Origin: Dickeya fangzhongdai | GTDB taxonomy: Bacteria; Pseudomonadota; Gammaproteobacteria; Enterobacterales; Enterobacteriaceae | Direction: 5' to 3' | NCBI RefSeq assembly: GCF_002812485.1 | Contig: NZ_CP025003.1 | Location: 1,178,001 to 1,242,000, forward strand | Length of the DNA: 64,000 bases | In this document: piece after piece, positions 18,691 through 27,917 of the stretch | Position numbering within the stretch: the stretch's first letter is position 1 | How the letters are laid out: the number at the start of each line of letters is the position of its first letter | Position numbers and translations under genes: made by a program | Notes under the pieces: generated by a model | Databases searched by the model: none | What the model saw: only the letters and a program-made list of their open reading frames with translations | What the model was told of the DNA's origin: nothing

Positions 18691-19269
18691 ATGAAAACAC
18701 GTTCTCGCCTGATTCGCTCCTGCGCGCCGCTGCTCGCCGGTTTGTTGATGACCGCCGCGGCGCACGCGGATACCCTGACATTATCCAGCCCATCCATCGC
18801 GCCTGATAGCGCGTTGCCTGCCAGCTTTGAGTTCAAGGGCTTCGGCTGTAGCGGGCTGAACCAGTCTCCCGCGTTAAACTGGCGCGGCGCGCCGGCAGGG
18901 ACTCAGAGCTTCGCCGTCACCGTTTATGATCCGGATGCGCCGACCGGCTCCGGCTGGTGGCACTGGATGGTGATCAATATTCCGGCGAATGTGAATAGTC
19001 TTGCCGCCAACGCCGGCGAAATCGGCGGCAAACGCCTGCCTGCCGGTGCGCGTCAGGTGCGTATCGATTACGGCGTGGAGGCCTGGGGCGGCGTATGTCC
19101 GCCGGCGGGTGACAAACCGCACCGCTACATCTTCACCGTTTACGCGCTGAAGACCAAAACGCTGGATGTCCCTAAAGACGCCAGCCCGGCGCTCGGCGGC
19201 TACATGATTAACGGTAATACGCTGGCTAAAGCCAGTTTCACCGCCTATTACGGCCGTCCGGCGCAGTAG
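18691..19269 (+). CDS. Periplasmic YbhB/YbcL-type PEBP-like protein
   Basis: A 192-residue protein of the phosphatidylethanolamine-binding protein family (bacterial YbhB/YbcL, Raf kinase inhibitor-like). A signal peptide with cleavage near AAAHA-DTLTL sends it to the periplasm. Conserved features are FGCSGLNQSPALNW, the ligand-site VYDPDAPTGSGWWHWMVINIP and the GDKPHRYIFTVYAL motif. The ligand is unknown. The start at 18691 has AGGA upstream and gives a proper signal sequence. The divergent AraC gene is its likely regulator. Confidence 0.88.
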   Translation: MKTRSRLIRSCAPLLAGLLMTAAAHADTLTLSSPSIAPDSALPASFEFKGFGCSGLNQSPALNWRGAPAGTQSFAVTVYDPDAPTGSGWWHWMVINIPANVNSLAANAGEIGGKRLPAGARQVRIDYGVEAWGGVCPPAGDKPHRYIFTVYALKTKTLDVPKDASPALGGYMINGNTLAKASFTAYYGRPAQ

Positions 19270-19354
19270 GACGCTGAGGCATCTTGCTTTCCCCGCTGAA
19301 TGGCGGGGATGTAGCGTCTGGTCGGTTGGGCCGGTGGTGCGGTTAAGCCGCCAT

Positions 19355-19396
19355 TTGTCACCTGCTGATTGTCACTTGTTGATTGTCACCTGCTGA
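19355..19396 (+). repeat. Three 14-bp tandem repeats
   Basis: TTGTCACCTGCTGA, TTGTCACTTGTTGA and TTGTCACCTGCTGA lie head to tail in the spacer between the PEBP-like gene and the end of the RiPP operon. The outer copies are identical. Confidence 0.9.
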
Positions 19397-19449
19397 ATAG
19401 TGCCGAACACCCCAGACCGCTCATTCTGGAGGAAAGATGATGGTCTCGT

Positions 19450-20238
19450 TTACCGGGGGGCGTCGCTGATTTTTGCCAGAACCGGGCCTAATAACTTAAT
19501 TCCATGAACTTCCGCATCAGTGAGCTCTGGATGTAAAAGATTAATCAGCAAAATGTCACGATCACGAGCAGAATGGTTGTAAACGTTATGAAGGAAACTA
19601 TGATCGAAAAAAATGGACTTCCCTTCTTCCCAGCATCGTTCTTCTCCCGCAACGATTAGGCCGCAATCCTCAGGGATATTAATACCAAAGTGGCAGGTTA
19701 TTTGCGCATTAGTCCAGTCATAATGTTCAGGAAGCCAGGCTCCGGCTTTTAATCGCATAAAAGTGACTTCTCCTCGCCACGGAAAAAGAATGTCTTCAAA
19801 TCTACCGATTAATTTTTCTAAGTGAGGGAAGTGAACTATTTTTTCACTGAATTTACCACGGCTCCAAAGTGAAATGGATGACCAGTCTTTTTCTGAAAGA
19901 TTTTTAAACAGATTACTGGATGAATATTCTTTCAATTGACCGGTTGCGGCGGTGAATTCCTCTTTAATCGCATGAAAGTTTTCAGTCAATAGTTTAGCAA
20001 CATGCGCAGTCGCTTCACTTGAGCTTTCATCAATCCACGGGCCGTTGCTAAGACCGGGGAAAAACAGCAAACGTGGCTTTTGCAGCGGATGTGATGGTTT
20101 ACTATGAGACTCACCCAACATGCCGGCCAGAAAATCGGATAATCGTCCTGTCGAATCAAGGCCATAAATATCAGATAGCTGTGTAGTGATGTCAGCAAAT
20201 GATTTCTTGAGATATAGATTGATTTCGCTCTTGTCCAT
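19450..20238 (-). CDS. Aspartyl/asparaginyl beta-hydroxylase-like dioxygenase
   Basis: A 262-residue protein whose C-terminal half matches the Fe(II)/2-oxoglutarate Asp/Asn beta-hydroxylase (LpxO-like) fold. The iron ligands are probably the His of LPEHYDWTN and the His of SFLHNVYNHS, with the 2-oxoglutarate Arg nearby. FGINIPEDCGLIVAGEE and WEEGKSIFFDHSF are family-typical. The N-terminal ~100 residues are less conserved. It is the last gene of the RiPP operon, five bases after the GNAT gene. I infer hydroxylation of the precursor peptide. An accessory role outside the pathway cannot be excluded. Confidence 0.8.
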   Translation of the reverse strand: MDKSEINLYLKKSFADITTQLSDIYGLDSTGRLSDFLAGMLGESHSKPSHPLQKPRLLFFPGLSNGPWIDESSSEATAHVAKLLTENFHAIKEEFTAATGQLKEYSSSNLFKNLSEKDWSSISLWSRGKFSEKIVHFPHLEKLIGRFEDILFPWRGEVTFMRLKAGAWLPEHYDWTNAQITCHFGINIPEDCGLIVAGEERCWEEGKSIFFDHSFLHNVYNHSARDRDILLINLLHPELTDAEVHGIKLLGPVLAKISDAPR

Positions 20239-20243
20239 GTTAT

Positions 20244-20813
20244 TTATCCTTCTTGTTTTTCAGGGGTTATGTATGAGTTCAGGACGTGGTCCTGCCATAT
20301 TCCATTTATTTTCAAATAGGATTTAGCAAACCCTTCTCTCACAAACCCCAATCTTGCTAATATATTTTGGCTACGCGTATTGTCAGGGAGGTGGTTAGCC
20401 ATAATACGATGCAAGCCATAATTTTCATGGACGTAGGCGATTGAACTTTCCAAAGCTTCATGCATCAACCCTTTTCCCTGGTATGATTTATCGATTGAGA
20501 AGCCTAAATAACCAGCCTGGAATACACCATAAACAAAGTTGGTAAAGTTAATGCTCCCAATGATCTTATCTTCTCCTTTGAGGGTGAAAACAAGCAATAG
20601 GCATTTTTTCGCTTTAAAATCAGGCTGAGAATCGGCAATGCGCTGCCTGATGCTGTCGAGCGAGAAGTAATCTTCAGAACGCAATGGTTCAAATGGTGCA
20701 AAATTATCCCTGTTCTCGACTAAGAAAAGTTGAAGTTGCTCGGAAAAATCCTCTGTAAGGCAGTAAACATCGGTCCTTGCAGTGGAGAATAATGTTGTTT
20801 TTTCTGTGCTCAT
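20244..20813 (-). CDS. GNAT acetyltransferase, RimJ/RimL type
   Basis: A 189-residue N-acetyltransferase starting MSTEKTTLFSTARTDVYCLT. It carries the acetyl-CoA loop DKSYQGKGLMHEALESSIAYV and the RimJ/RimL-type end ILARLGFVREGFAKSYLKINGIWQDHVLNSYI. RimJ/RimL enzymes acetylate protein N-termini. Relatives in antibiotic clusters acetylate peptide products or confer self-resistance (for example MccE-type). I chose the ATG at 20813, preceded by GGAAAAAGAAAC. It follows the MFS gene by 22 bases within the RiPP operon. Confidence 0.87.
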   Translation of the reverse strand: MSTEKTTLFSTARTDVYCLTEDFSEQLQLFLVENRDNFAPFEPLRSEDYFSLDSIRQRIADSQPDFKAKKCLLLVFTLKGEDKIIGSINFTNFVYGVFQAGYLGFSIDKSYQGKGLMHEALESSIAYVHENYGLHRIMANHLPDNTRSQNILARLGFVREGFAKSYLKINGIWQDHVLNSYITPEKQEG

Positions 20814-20835
20814 GTTTCTTTTTCCGGTCTGATCA

Positions 20836-22170
20836 TTAATTTGACGGTTGTAGTTCAGAACCATCAGGTTCATTCAACGGTACTATTTTTAACGAAAGCG
20901 AGAAGATTCCGCCAATTAAAGCAATTATAAGGATTTCTATCAAAACATTCTGTGCGGGCTCTGCGCCAATACCGATAAATGTTAAATAGACAGAGTAAGC
21001 CCCGTATAAAACAATCACAGAGCTCATCACCAGACTAAGGGTGAACGCCCGGATCTCTTCAGGAAGGCGAGCCAGTAAATTACTGATGGCGACGTCCTGT
21101 CCCATTGTTACGCATGCCCGGAAAAATAAAACATATAAAATAAGTGCAAATATGCCATCGCAATAGATATAGAGGAAATAACAACCGGCAGATAATAATG
21201 CGAGGCTGCCAAAGGACAGCATAACCAGCGATTTATCATCAAACTTCGCTGCGGCACGTGGCACAATGACACCCTTAACATAGTGGGCGGCGTCAAAGGA
21301 GGCAATAAACAGGAATAAAGGGATAAGATAAATAATGCTGATGTCCATGATATTGTATTCCCTAAACTCCGCCACCATCAGGTAGGTATGAACATGGACC
21401 ATTGAGAAGTTAAGTAAAACAATTATCAACGAAATTTTAATCAGCATGACCAACTGATCTCGGGTCATCGCTCTGAGACAAGAAATAAAATTTTTAAGCG
21501 TGTTTTTATCACCGGCTTTCTGGTTATTTTCAGTGTCAGTTTCTTGTGCACTATTTCTTTGCGGATAGCGCCATAGCCAGATACCTAAAATAATAAACAT
21601 AATTGCCGGGATAAACAGCATCGCTTCTGCATACCCGATAGTTCGATACATGACGAGCAAAATGAGCAGAAAGATGATCGGGACAATCGACACAATCTCC
21701 TTGCCGTATCGTTGCGAAAGCAGAAGTGCTTTGGTGCGCAACCCACTTTCCTCACCATGCTTAATGATTTGGTTGTCTATCATGTCTTGCAGCATTGCCT
21801 GATAGGCCCCCGAAATCAGGCTCATACCGATAGCGCTGAGAAATGAGCTGAGGATCAGCAGTGATATTTGCAAGCCGGCATCGTGGGTGCTTGTCAGTGA
21901 GAAAAAAAGTGTGAGCAGAGCCGATGCGGTAAAATGGCTACCCAAAGCAACGCTTCTAAAATGCCCCAGCTTGTCGGCGAGTAAACCCGATGGCACTTCG
22001 AGGAGGATTGATGAATAAAATGCGATAGAAACGCGTAGCGACACCGCGGAATTAAACATCCCGCCTAAAGCGCCGACCAAAAGATGGCTTAACTGATTTG
22101 ATGTCGATTGCATCGCGCGGAAGGTGCTATCCAGATAGCCGATGCTTTTTAACCAATTACTATTTTTCAT
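20836..22170 (-). CDS. MFS transporter of the RiPP cluster
   Basis: A 444-residue membrane protein of the major facilitator superfamily with about 12 predicted helices. The loop 2-3 motif is GLLADKLGHFRSVALGSH. It resembles drug-efflux-type MFS pumps rather than sugar porters. Gene position, three bases after tfuA, suggests that it exports the modified peptide or gives self-immunity. No peptidase-containing ABC exporter is present in the cluster. That fits a leader protease acting separately before export by an MFS pump. Confidence 0.85.
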   Translation of the reverse strand: MKNSNWLKSIGYLDSTFRAMQSTSNQLSHLLVGALGGMFNSAVSLRVSIAFYSSILLEVPSGLLADKLGHFRSVALGSHFTASALLTLFFSLTSTHDAGLQISLLILSSFLSAIGMSLISGAYQAMLQDMIDNQIIKHGEESGLRTKALLLSQRYGKEIVSIVPIIFLLILLVMYRTIGYAEAMLFIPAIMFIILGIWLWRYPQRNSAQETDTENNQKAGDKNTLKNFISCLRAMTRDQLVMLIKISLIIVLLNFSMVHVHTYLMVAEFREYNIMDISIIYLIPLFLFIASFDAAHYVKGVIVPRAAAKFDDKSLVMLSFGSLALLSAGCYFLYIYCDGIFALILYVLFFRACVTMGQDVAISNLLARLPEEIRAFTLSLVMSSVIVLYGAYSVYLTFIGIGAEPAQNVLIEILIIALIGGIFSLSLKIVPLNEPDGSELQPSN

Positions 22171-22173
22171 TTT

Positions 22174-22842
22174 TTATTGCTCACGCCTTGCCAGATAAAA
22201 TTGAGTCAGATAGTTAATCGCCAGTTGCGCATCATTCTTTTTAGGATGCAAAGCATCATCACTAAATAGTGCTCTTAATTCACTGTCTTTGATCTGTGGT
22301 GAAAAAGAACGAATGATTTCTACTACTCGATCAATATAACGTTCATACCAACTAATAGAACGAACCTTCGCTAAAATAAGTCGGGCGGTGAGTGAGGAAA
22401 ATTGCTTTTGCATGACGAGATGACGCGTAATATGGTCTATATGCACCCATGAGAGCGTTATCTCTTCATAACTTCCGGAATGATAACGTAATGCTACATC
22501 TGCGTCAGAATGGTAATAACCCATAATGTATCCCTGAAAAATCTGTCCCACTCCTACCATCCCAGCAGTATAACAATCGGCAGCGCGCAGTGCTCCCATG
22601 CTGGAACAGCCCAGCAACAACCCTCCGGCCTGAATAAATTCCAGACATTCAACCACGGTTACAGACATTTTCGTGCCAAATAAACCATCAACGATTAATA
22701 CTGGGCGACCGCTACCTGTTAATGCTGCCAGCTCTCCACCCTGAATCGGTGGGCGATATTCAATAATATCGTCACGCTGTTTAATCGTTGAAACTGACGG
22801 ACCACCAAATACGATCGGTTTACGTTTAGGTGAAAAAAGCAT
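22174..22842 (-). CDS. tfuA: TfuA-like protein (YcaO partner)
   Basis: A 222-residue protein of the TfuA family. It has the N-terminal VFGGPSVSTIKQ, YRPPIQGGELAAL, VDGLFG, and the signature GCSSMGALRAADCYTAGMVGVG. TfuA proteins accompany a subgroup of YcaO enzymes. With YcaO they thioamidate a glycine in methyl-coenzyme M reductase, and a TfuA gene is needed for trifolitoxin. They are thought to help deliver sulfide from a sulfur carrier. Here TfuA follows ycaO by two bases, and a complete ThiS/E1-rhodanese sulfur supply is encoded in the same operon. Thioamide formation is therefore the leading hypothesis. Confidence 0.92.
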   Translation of the reverse strand: MLFSPKRKPIVFGGPSVSTIKQRDDIIEYRPPIQGGELAALTGSGRPVLIVDGLFGTKMSVTVVECLEFIQAGGLLLGCSSMGALRAADCYTAGMVGVGQIFQGYIMGYYHSDADVALRYHSGSYEEITLSWVHIDHITRHLVMQKQFSSLTARLILAKVRSISWYERYIDRVVEIIRSFSPQIKDSELRALFSDDALHPKKNDAQLAINYLTQFYLARREQ

Positions 22843-22844
22843 AA

Positions 22845-24026
22845 TTATCCCACCCGGCCCGGATTAACATGCCAGTCATACAGGCCAGGAATAACGGCTT
22901 TAACCGTATGAAAAGGTAGATCGTGCAGCGATAAGTCCACAATATAAACATCCTCTATCTCTTGCTTTTCGAGAACCTTCGCAAGAAATTGCGTCGCAGC
23001 TGTCAGCGTTTGGGGAGACTGTTCTGAAGGAGATGGTTCTGAAGGTGATTGCTCTGATGACGGCATCGCCACGTTGGCATAATGTTTGTGGAATAACGCC
23101 TTCAATTTGCTAAATTTCGATGTTTCAAAGAAGGATTGTGAGCGGTACTTTTTCTCCTGCCGGCTTAAATCTTCCCGGGAGGCTTGCAGACTCACCACCA
23201 GCCCCTGAATAGCTTCCATCATTGCGGCATCCAGCGCGTCAGATTCGGTAAAACCCGACGCAGAACCAGCAATCATAAACTTTGGCCCCATACTGACGGG
23301 ATCATACAGAGCAACGTAGTAAGTGGGTAAGGGACCGTGTATGCGCAACGCGAAACTTTCGTACCCTTTATCGTTAAGATGTTCCCACAACGTCATGGTC
23401 GATGCTCTGGAAATGGTCGAGAGATCAACGAAGTCAGCGCAGATTTTGGACAGGCAGTGTTTGTAAAACAAGGATGTCGTATTACGTTCAATCGACTCCA
23501 TGATCGCAAAACAGATCGCTTCCTCCAGACTGCCGCCGCAAGCCAGTCCGGAAGTATGTGCTTGTATATTAGAGCTATGCCTGTCGGAACCATGATATGG
23601 AAATTGTACTTCAATAGCCGGGAGGCGCAGCTCGCGACCCGTATGCCACTCATATCCGTTTATCCATTGCTGAATATCACATTCCGGAGTGAAACCTAAT
23701 CGTTGCAGTGTCTTTTTATCGTCCCTGGTTGCCTGATGGTGAAAAATGGCATGCTCGCACCAGCAAGCACAGTGCCGTTCATACGCTTCCATCAGCGCGC
23801 TGCAGGTCGCAGCGATTAAACTACGACCTTTCCCCTGTGTGGATGATATCTGGCCTTTTTTTATCTCCGTTCTCACTGCATTGACGATGGATACCCCAGG
23901 AAGATTAATAAACTCGCCGACTGAAGTGAGTCTTGAAATACCTAAACGCTTGCGCAGCGGTAGCGCCAGCGCCAGCACTTCTTTCTCGGTATAACGCCTT
24001 AAGCCGGGATGCGTTGCCGTTTTCAA
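22845..24026 (-). CDS. YcaO-domain cyclodehydratase/thioamide synthetase
   Basis: A 393-residue YcaO enzyme of the TfuA-associated type. The ATP/Mg motifs are CSALMEAYERHCACW (S-x-x-E-x-x-E-R near residue 74) and EAICFAIMESIERNT near residue 175. A C-terminal ITAVIPGLYDWH-like region (VKAVIPGLYDWHVNPGRVG) ends the protein. YcaO enzymes activate peptide amide oxygen with ATP and then add a nucleophile: Cys/Ser/Thr side chain to make azolines, or sulfide to make thioamides. There is no fused E1-like or Ocin-ThiF partner and no FMN dehydrogenase nearby. That argues against oxidised thiazoles and for thioamide chemistry. It overlaps the preceding gene by four bases (ATGA). Confidence 0.94.
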   Translation of the reverse strand: MKTATHPGLRRYTEKEVLALALPLRKRLGISRLTSVGEFINLPGVSIVNAVRTEIKKGQISSTQGKGRSLIAATCSALMEAYERHCACWCEHAIFHHQATRDDKKTLQRLGFTPECDIQQWINGYEWHTGRELRLPAIEVQFPYHGSDRHSSNIQAHTSGLACGGSLEEAICFAIMESIERNTTSLFYKHCLSKICADFVDLSTISRASTMTLWEHLNDKGYESFALRIHGPLPTYYVALYDPVSMGPKFMIAGSASGFTESDALDAAMMEAIQGLVVSLQASREDLSRQEKKYRSQSFFETSKFSKLKALFHKHYANVAMPSSEQSPSEPSPSEQSPQTLTAATQFLAKVLEKQEIEDVYIVDLSLHDLPFHTVKAVIPGLYDWHVNPGRVG

Positions 24027-27000
24027 GGTTCATTCCTCCCGGCCGAAAAATCATAGGCAAGAGTCAGGCATTTCAACTGAATATATTTATTTATCTGCTT
24101 TCTGAGCGTTAAAGGAAGTTCAGCATAGGCTTTCTGCGCATCAGCCAGGCAATGGAGTCTGAGCAGTTCCGTTAGCGAATGATAAAGTTGGGCGCTGATT
24201 GATTGCGACGTTCCCTGATAGTCATGAGTAAGCCAGTACTTTGCTTCATTTTTTTCCAGCGCGCTGTGCAGCTTGCAGCCGGGGCTAAGACGTAACAATC
24301 CCGGCAGGTTTTGTTCATCCAATTCCCACTCGCGTAGTTCAACGATATAGCCGCCAAATACCACGGCATCGATATGCGTTGAAAGCAGCATTTCTATTGC
24401 CTGCTGTGGCTCTTCAACGATCGGTTGTCCGCGGACATTGAATGAGGTATTCAGCAAAACAGGAAATCCAGAGCGTTCGCCAAAGGCATTCAACAACGCG
24501 TGGATTTCGGCATTGTCATGCTCCGAGACCGTTTGTACCCGTGCAGTACCATCGACATGGGTGATTGCTGCGAGTTTATCTCGGTATGCTTTTTTAACCG
24601 GCAGAACTTCGAGCATGTATTTATGTTCACCATCCCCGTCAAAGTACTGGCTAAGATGTTCGGCGGCGACCATTGGGGCAAAGGGGCGGAAGTCTTCACG
24701 GAATTTCACCCACTTGTTGATGAATTTCCAGGTGTCCATTGAACATGGACTTGCCAGTAATGAGCGAGCGCCTAATGCGCGCGGACCAAATTCAGAACCT
24801 TTACTGCAGGAAAAATACCCGATGACTTGTCCGGCGTTTAATCGCCCCGCCAGCGCGGCAGTGTCAATGGCGGTGATGGTTATTCTGTCGGCAAAGCGGT
24901 TGGCGGCAAAAGCAATATCCCGGTGATGATAAACTTTGCCCAGATAGTCATGGCTAAAGGCATCATTCAGGGTTTTTCCATGCCTTTTGTAATAGGCGGC
25001 GCTGGCCGCTCCGATGGAGATACCGGCATCATGTTGCGCGGGAAATAGATAGAAGTCTTTTAATTTAAGCTGGTTGCGAACCTTGAAGTTGACGACGGAA
25101 TTTAACGCCACACCGCCGGTCATGACCAGCGGCGTATTATTCGTAATCTGGTAACGCTCCAGGCGGGAAAATATTCCTTGTTCTAATACTGTTTGCACCG
25201 AAGCCGCCAGGTTGGCGTAATCCATAGGATTGGATTTCTTTTCAGTAAATTTTTGCTTCCACAAATAGCCATACGATAGGCCTGACGGTGTTTCAACAGC
25301 GATTTCATTAGCATACTCAGGCGTGCCGTACGGCGCTAATCCCATCAATTTACCGGAGGCTTGCCAGGAATTAAATACGAACTGGCTCACGGAAGCATAG
25401 GCCTCTCCAAGGGAAAAACTGCCATTTCTGATATTAAACGACGGGCTGTATTCCCGGTTTACTAGTTGATAGCCCTGCTGATCAAAAGAATAATGCGACA
25501 CGACATGCAACAACGGCTTAATTCCGTTTAGACCTGCATTCAGGTAGGCGGCAAATTCTTCGCCACTGCATAAAAGATCTTCCCGGCCCACGACGGTTCC
25601 GCCTGAACCATCAACGACCAGTACATTACCCTGGTTAAATTTCGAACCAGACCAGGCTGCAAAGGCATGACACAGATGATGGCTGGCAAAGACGGCTTTG
25701 GCGGAAAACGGATCAAACAGGGTGAAATCTGCGGCGTGGATCGGCTGATTAAGGCCGACATACTCCGGTGTGGCAGCCTGAATATTATAGGCAAAGCAGT
25801 TCACATCATTATAAGTAAGGCCTGCTGCTGAAAGGCAGTAATTCACGGCCAGGGTACTGTCGAGAATACTCCGGCCATCATGTTTAATCCGCGTAAGGCG
25901 TTCCAGTTGAATACCATAACGAATTTTTCCGTTGACCATCAGGCATGCCGACGCATCATGACTGGCGGAAATGCCGACAATGACATCATCATCAGGTTTA
26001 ATCAGAGGGAGTGACGACGTTATATTTGTGGCTATGGTCGCCTGAGAGGCGAAGGTGATCCGATCGAACAGCCCTTCTGCTTGTAACCCTATCGTATGCT
26101 CGCCGGTATGACTTAGCCGCTCGGTAGAGATTAGCAGTGTTCCGTTTTCCCCAATGATTTTCTGACCATCGACTATTGCCGTCAACCGGGTTGTGCGTGC
26201 GATGCTTCCCTGAAAACTGGCGACCAGGCTGATTTTCACTCCGGTGTCTGTTGATGGCAATGTGAGTGCGGTTTCCACCCGCGTCGATCTTTCGACATTG
26301 AGATCCCAACACTGTGGCATTGGTTGTGGAAGTGGCTTATTTTCAAATAAGTACAATCCCTGATAAGCCTCACCCAGGTAGATCATACCGGCGTGCAGCG
26401 CAAGGCGATCGTGAGGATGCCCCGATTTTATAAGAAAGTCGCGTAGGTTGGCTGCCAGCCCTGCGAGGTAAACTACGGCGGCGGAAGTGCCTTTGATGGA
26501 GTCTGACGCACCAGTATTATTACGTGTTGGATAGTCAAATTCCCTAACGATAAATTCTATATTGCCATTACCTGCTGGCGTTTTTCCTGGAGTGGTGTTG
26601 TTTTTTAATAACAGTGCAACGCCGATTGCTTCCGCCGAAGAGCCTGGAAAACGCTGGCGGCCGAAATCATGACCTACCGATGCCAATATGTAAGGCTTTT
26701 CAATTTCGTCGGAAAAGTGAGATAACGCCGCATGCAGCGAATGAGAAGATTCATTTTCAGCGGAAGAATAAGCATGCGCTTCAATATGACAGTTGCCAAA
26801 TTGTTTGGCGACACGCTTTCTCACGCTATCATAGCCTTGGGATAAGGCATCAAGGTAACTGGCGGAAACAACGCGTGAAAAGTCTTCTCCTGAGCAAGAA
26901 AAAAGATCGCTGGCCAGCAAACTGGAGATTTTAACCGTATGTGGATGTAGTGTTTCTACATTTGATATTTCCGCCAGCCTTACGATCTCGTTTTTTCTTG

Positions 27001-27040
27001 CACTATCAAATAGCAGGATAGTCGTGTTGTTAGTATCCAT
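24023..27040 (-). CDS. Subtilase-like domain fused to NodU/TobZ-type carbamoyltransferase
   Basis: A 1005-residue protein. Residues ~352-940 are a carbamoyltransferase: VGISASHDASACLMVNGKIR, HHLCHAFAAW, and EFGPRALGARSLLASP in the YrdC-like/C-terminal half. This family moves carbamoyl from carbamoyl phosphate via an adenylate to a hydroxyl or amine. The first ~200 residues are not part of that family and read like a diverged S8 peptidase. Asp12 lies in ILLFDSA, His32 in HPHTVKISSLLA and Ser186 in IKGTSAAVVYLAGLAANL, and PYILASVGHDFGRQRFPGS recalls the oxyanion-loop region. In that region the usual Asn is His124. Residues ~250-345 look like a beta-rich linker. Possible roles are leader cleavage plus carbamoylation in one protein. 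The protease reading is motif-based only. Confidence 0.85.
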   Translation of the reverse strand: MDTNNTTILLFDSARKNEIVRLAEISNVETLHPHTVKISSLLASDLFSCSGEDFSRVVSASYLDALSQGYDSVRKRVAKQFGNCHIEAHAYSSAENESSHSLHAALSHFSDEIEKPYILASVGHDFGRQRFPGSSAEAIGVALLLKNNTTPGKTPAGNGNIEFIVREFDYPTRNNTGASDSIKGTSAAVVYLAGLAANLRDFLIKSGHPHDRLALHAGMIYLGEAYQGLYLFENKPLPQPMPQCWDLNVERSTRVETALTLPSTDTGVKISLVASFQGSIARTTRLTAIVDGQKIIGENGTLLISTERLSHTGEHTIGLQAEGLFDRITFASQATIATNITSSLPLIKPDDDVIVGISASHDASACLMVNGKIRYGIQLERLTRIKHDGRSILDSTLAVNYCLSAAGLTYNDVNCFAYNIQAATPEYVGLNQPIHAADFTLFDPFSAKAVFASHHLCHAFAAWSGSKFNQGNVLVVDGSGGTVVGREDLLCSGEEFAAYLNAGLNGIKPLLHVVSHYSFDQQGYQLVNREYSPSFNIRNGSFSLGEAYASVSQFVFNSWQASGKLMGLAPYGTPEYANEIAVETPSGLSYGYLWKQKFTEKKSNPMDYANLAASVQTVLEQGIFSRLERYQITNNTPLVMTGGVALNSVVNFKVRNQLKLKDFYLFPAQHDAGISIGAASAAYYKRHGKTLNDAFSHDYLGKVYHHRDIAFAANRFADRITITAIDTAALAGRLNAGQVIGYFSCSKGSEFGPRALGARSLLASPCSMDTWKFINKWVKFREDFRPFAPMVAAEHLSQYFDGDGEHKYMLEVLPVKKAYRDKLAAITHVDGTARVQTVSEHDNAEIHALLNAFGERSGFPVLLNTSFNVRGQPIVEEPQQAIEMLLSTHIDAVVFGGYIVELREWELDEQNLPGLLRLSPGCKLHSALEKNEAKYWLTHDYQGTSQSISAQLYHSLTELLRLHCLADAQKAYAELPLTLRKQINKYIQLKCLTLAYDFSAGRNEP

Positions 27041-27083
27041 ACATTGCCTTATTAACCAGTACTATTATATTTATTTTTTTAAG

Positions 27084-27917
27084 TCAGAATGAAGGAGTGA
27101 AATTCATCCTCTGACAGGCGTTTTCTATATTTTCCAAATCTGTCACGATCACTTCAGTTGAGATACCTACCCCTAGCTCATAGGTAATGGCTTTAAGGTC
27201 GGTGCATTGCGTAATGGCTTGTTCTAGCAGAGGAAACACCTCAGCAACAATTTTTTCTGAGTGCGTGTCACGATATCGCCAATGATGCTTGGGATGAACG
27301 CTACCTCCTGCAATATGAATCTCATTAACGGCTGAAAGTGGCAGACTATTCAGGACATCTTCCGGTTTCAGACCATAATAGATCGCATAAGAAAATACAT
27401 GGCTAATATCCAACACAACACCGCATTGAGTAGCATCAACCAGACGATGAAAAAATTCACCCAGCGTCATGTCGCCCGCGGCAATACTGAACGAGGGAAT
27501 TTCAGCACAGAACGGAATGCGGGAGACTTGCTGAATACGTTTTACACCCTCGATTGTCATTGCAAGGACTGATTCGCAGAGCACCGGTGCGGCGAAATAG
27601 GGTAGATTATAAGGGCCAACATTCCAGATGCCGATATCTTCCAGGCACCATGCCGCTTGCAGTACATCACTGATGTTGCTTTGACGCTCCAGTACATCAG
27701 GCCGTAATCCATCAATTCCCGCAGGCTCCATGCCTGAAAAATGGTGTATGATTGGATAGTCAATAAAAGTCTGACGAAATGTTTTAGCGACAGCGAGATC
27801 TGGAATAGCGACGACTGACAGATGGCTGATTCCGTTTTGGGATAATTTCAATAGTTCACTTAATTTATGACCATAGCTGTGAGTGTAATCAATCCCTAAT
27901 CCTACAAGTGAGCTCAT
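27084..27917 (-). CDS. DUF692 multinuclear iron oxygenase (MNIO)
   Basis: A 277-residue TIM-barrel protein of the DUF692 family. MNIO enzymes such as MbnB and ChrH use two or three irons and O2 to remodel cysteine or other residues in peptides. Candidate iron ligands appear along the barrel: His in PIIHHFSGMEP, Glu in PFCAEIPSF, Asp and His in VVLDISHVFSY, His in VNEIHIAGG, the DTHSEK segment, and Glu in ITYELGVG. It overlaps the upstream unknown gene by four bases, like the MNIO-partner pairs in other clusters. The precursor peptide has a single Cys in its C-terminal part as a plausible target. Confidence 0.88.
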   Translation of the reverse strand: MSSLVGLGIDYTHSYGHKLSELLKLSQNGISHLSVVAIPDLAVAKTFRQTFIDYPIIHHFSGMEPAGIDGLRPDVLERQSNISDVLQAAWCLEDIGIWNVGPYNLPYFAAPVLCESVLAMTIEGVKRIQQVSRIPFCAEIPSFSIAAGDMTLGEFFHRLVDATQCGVVLDISHVFSYAIYYGLKPEDVLNSLPLSAVNEIHIAGGSVHPKHHWRYRDTHSEKIVAEVFPLLEQAITQCTDLKAITYELGVGISTEVIVTDLENIENACQRMNFTPSF

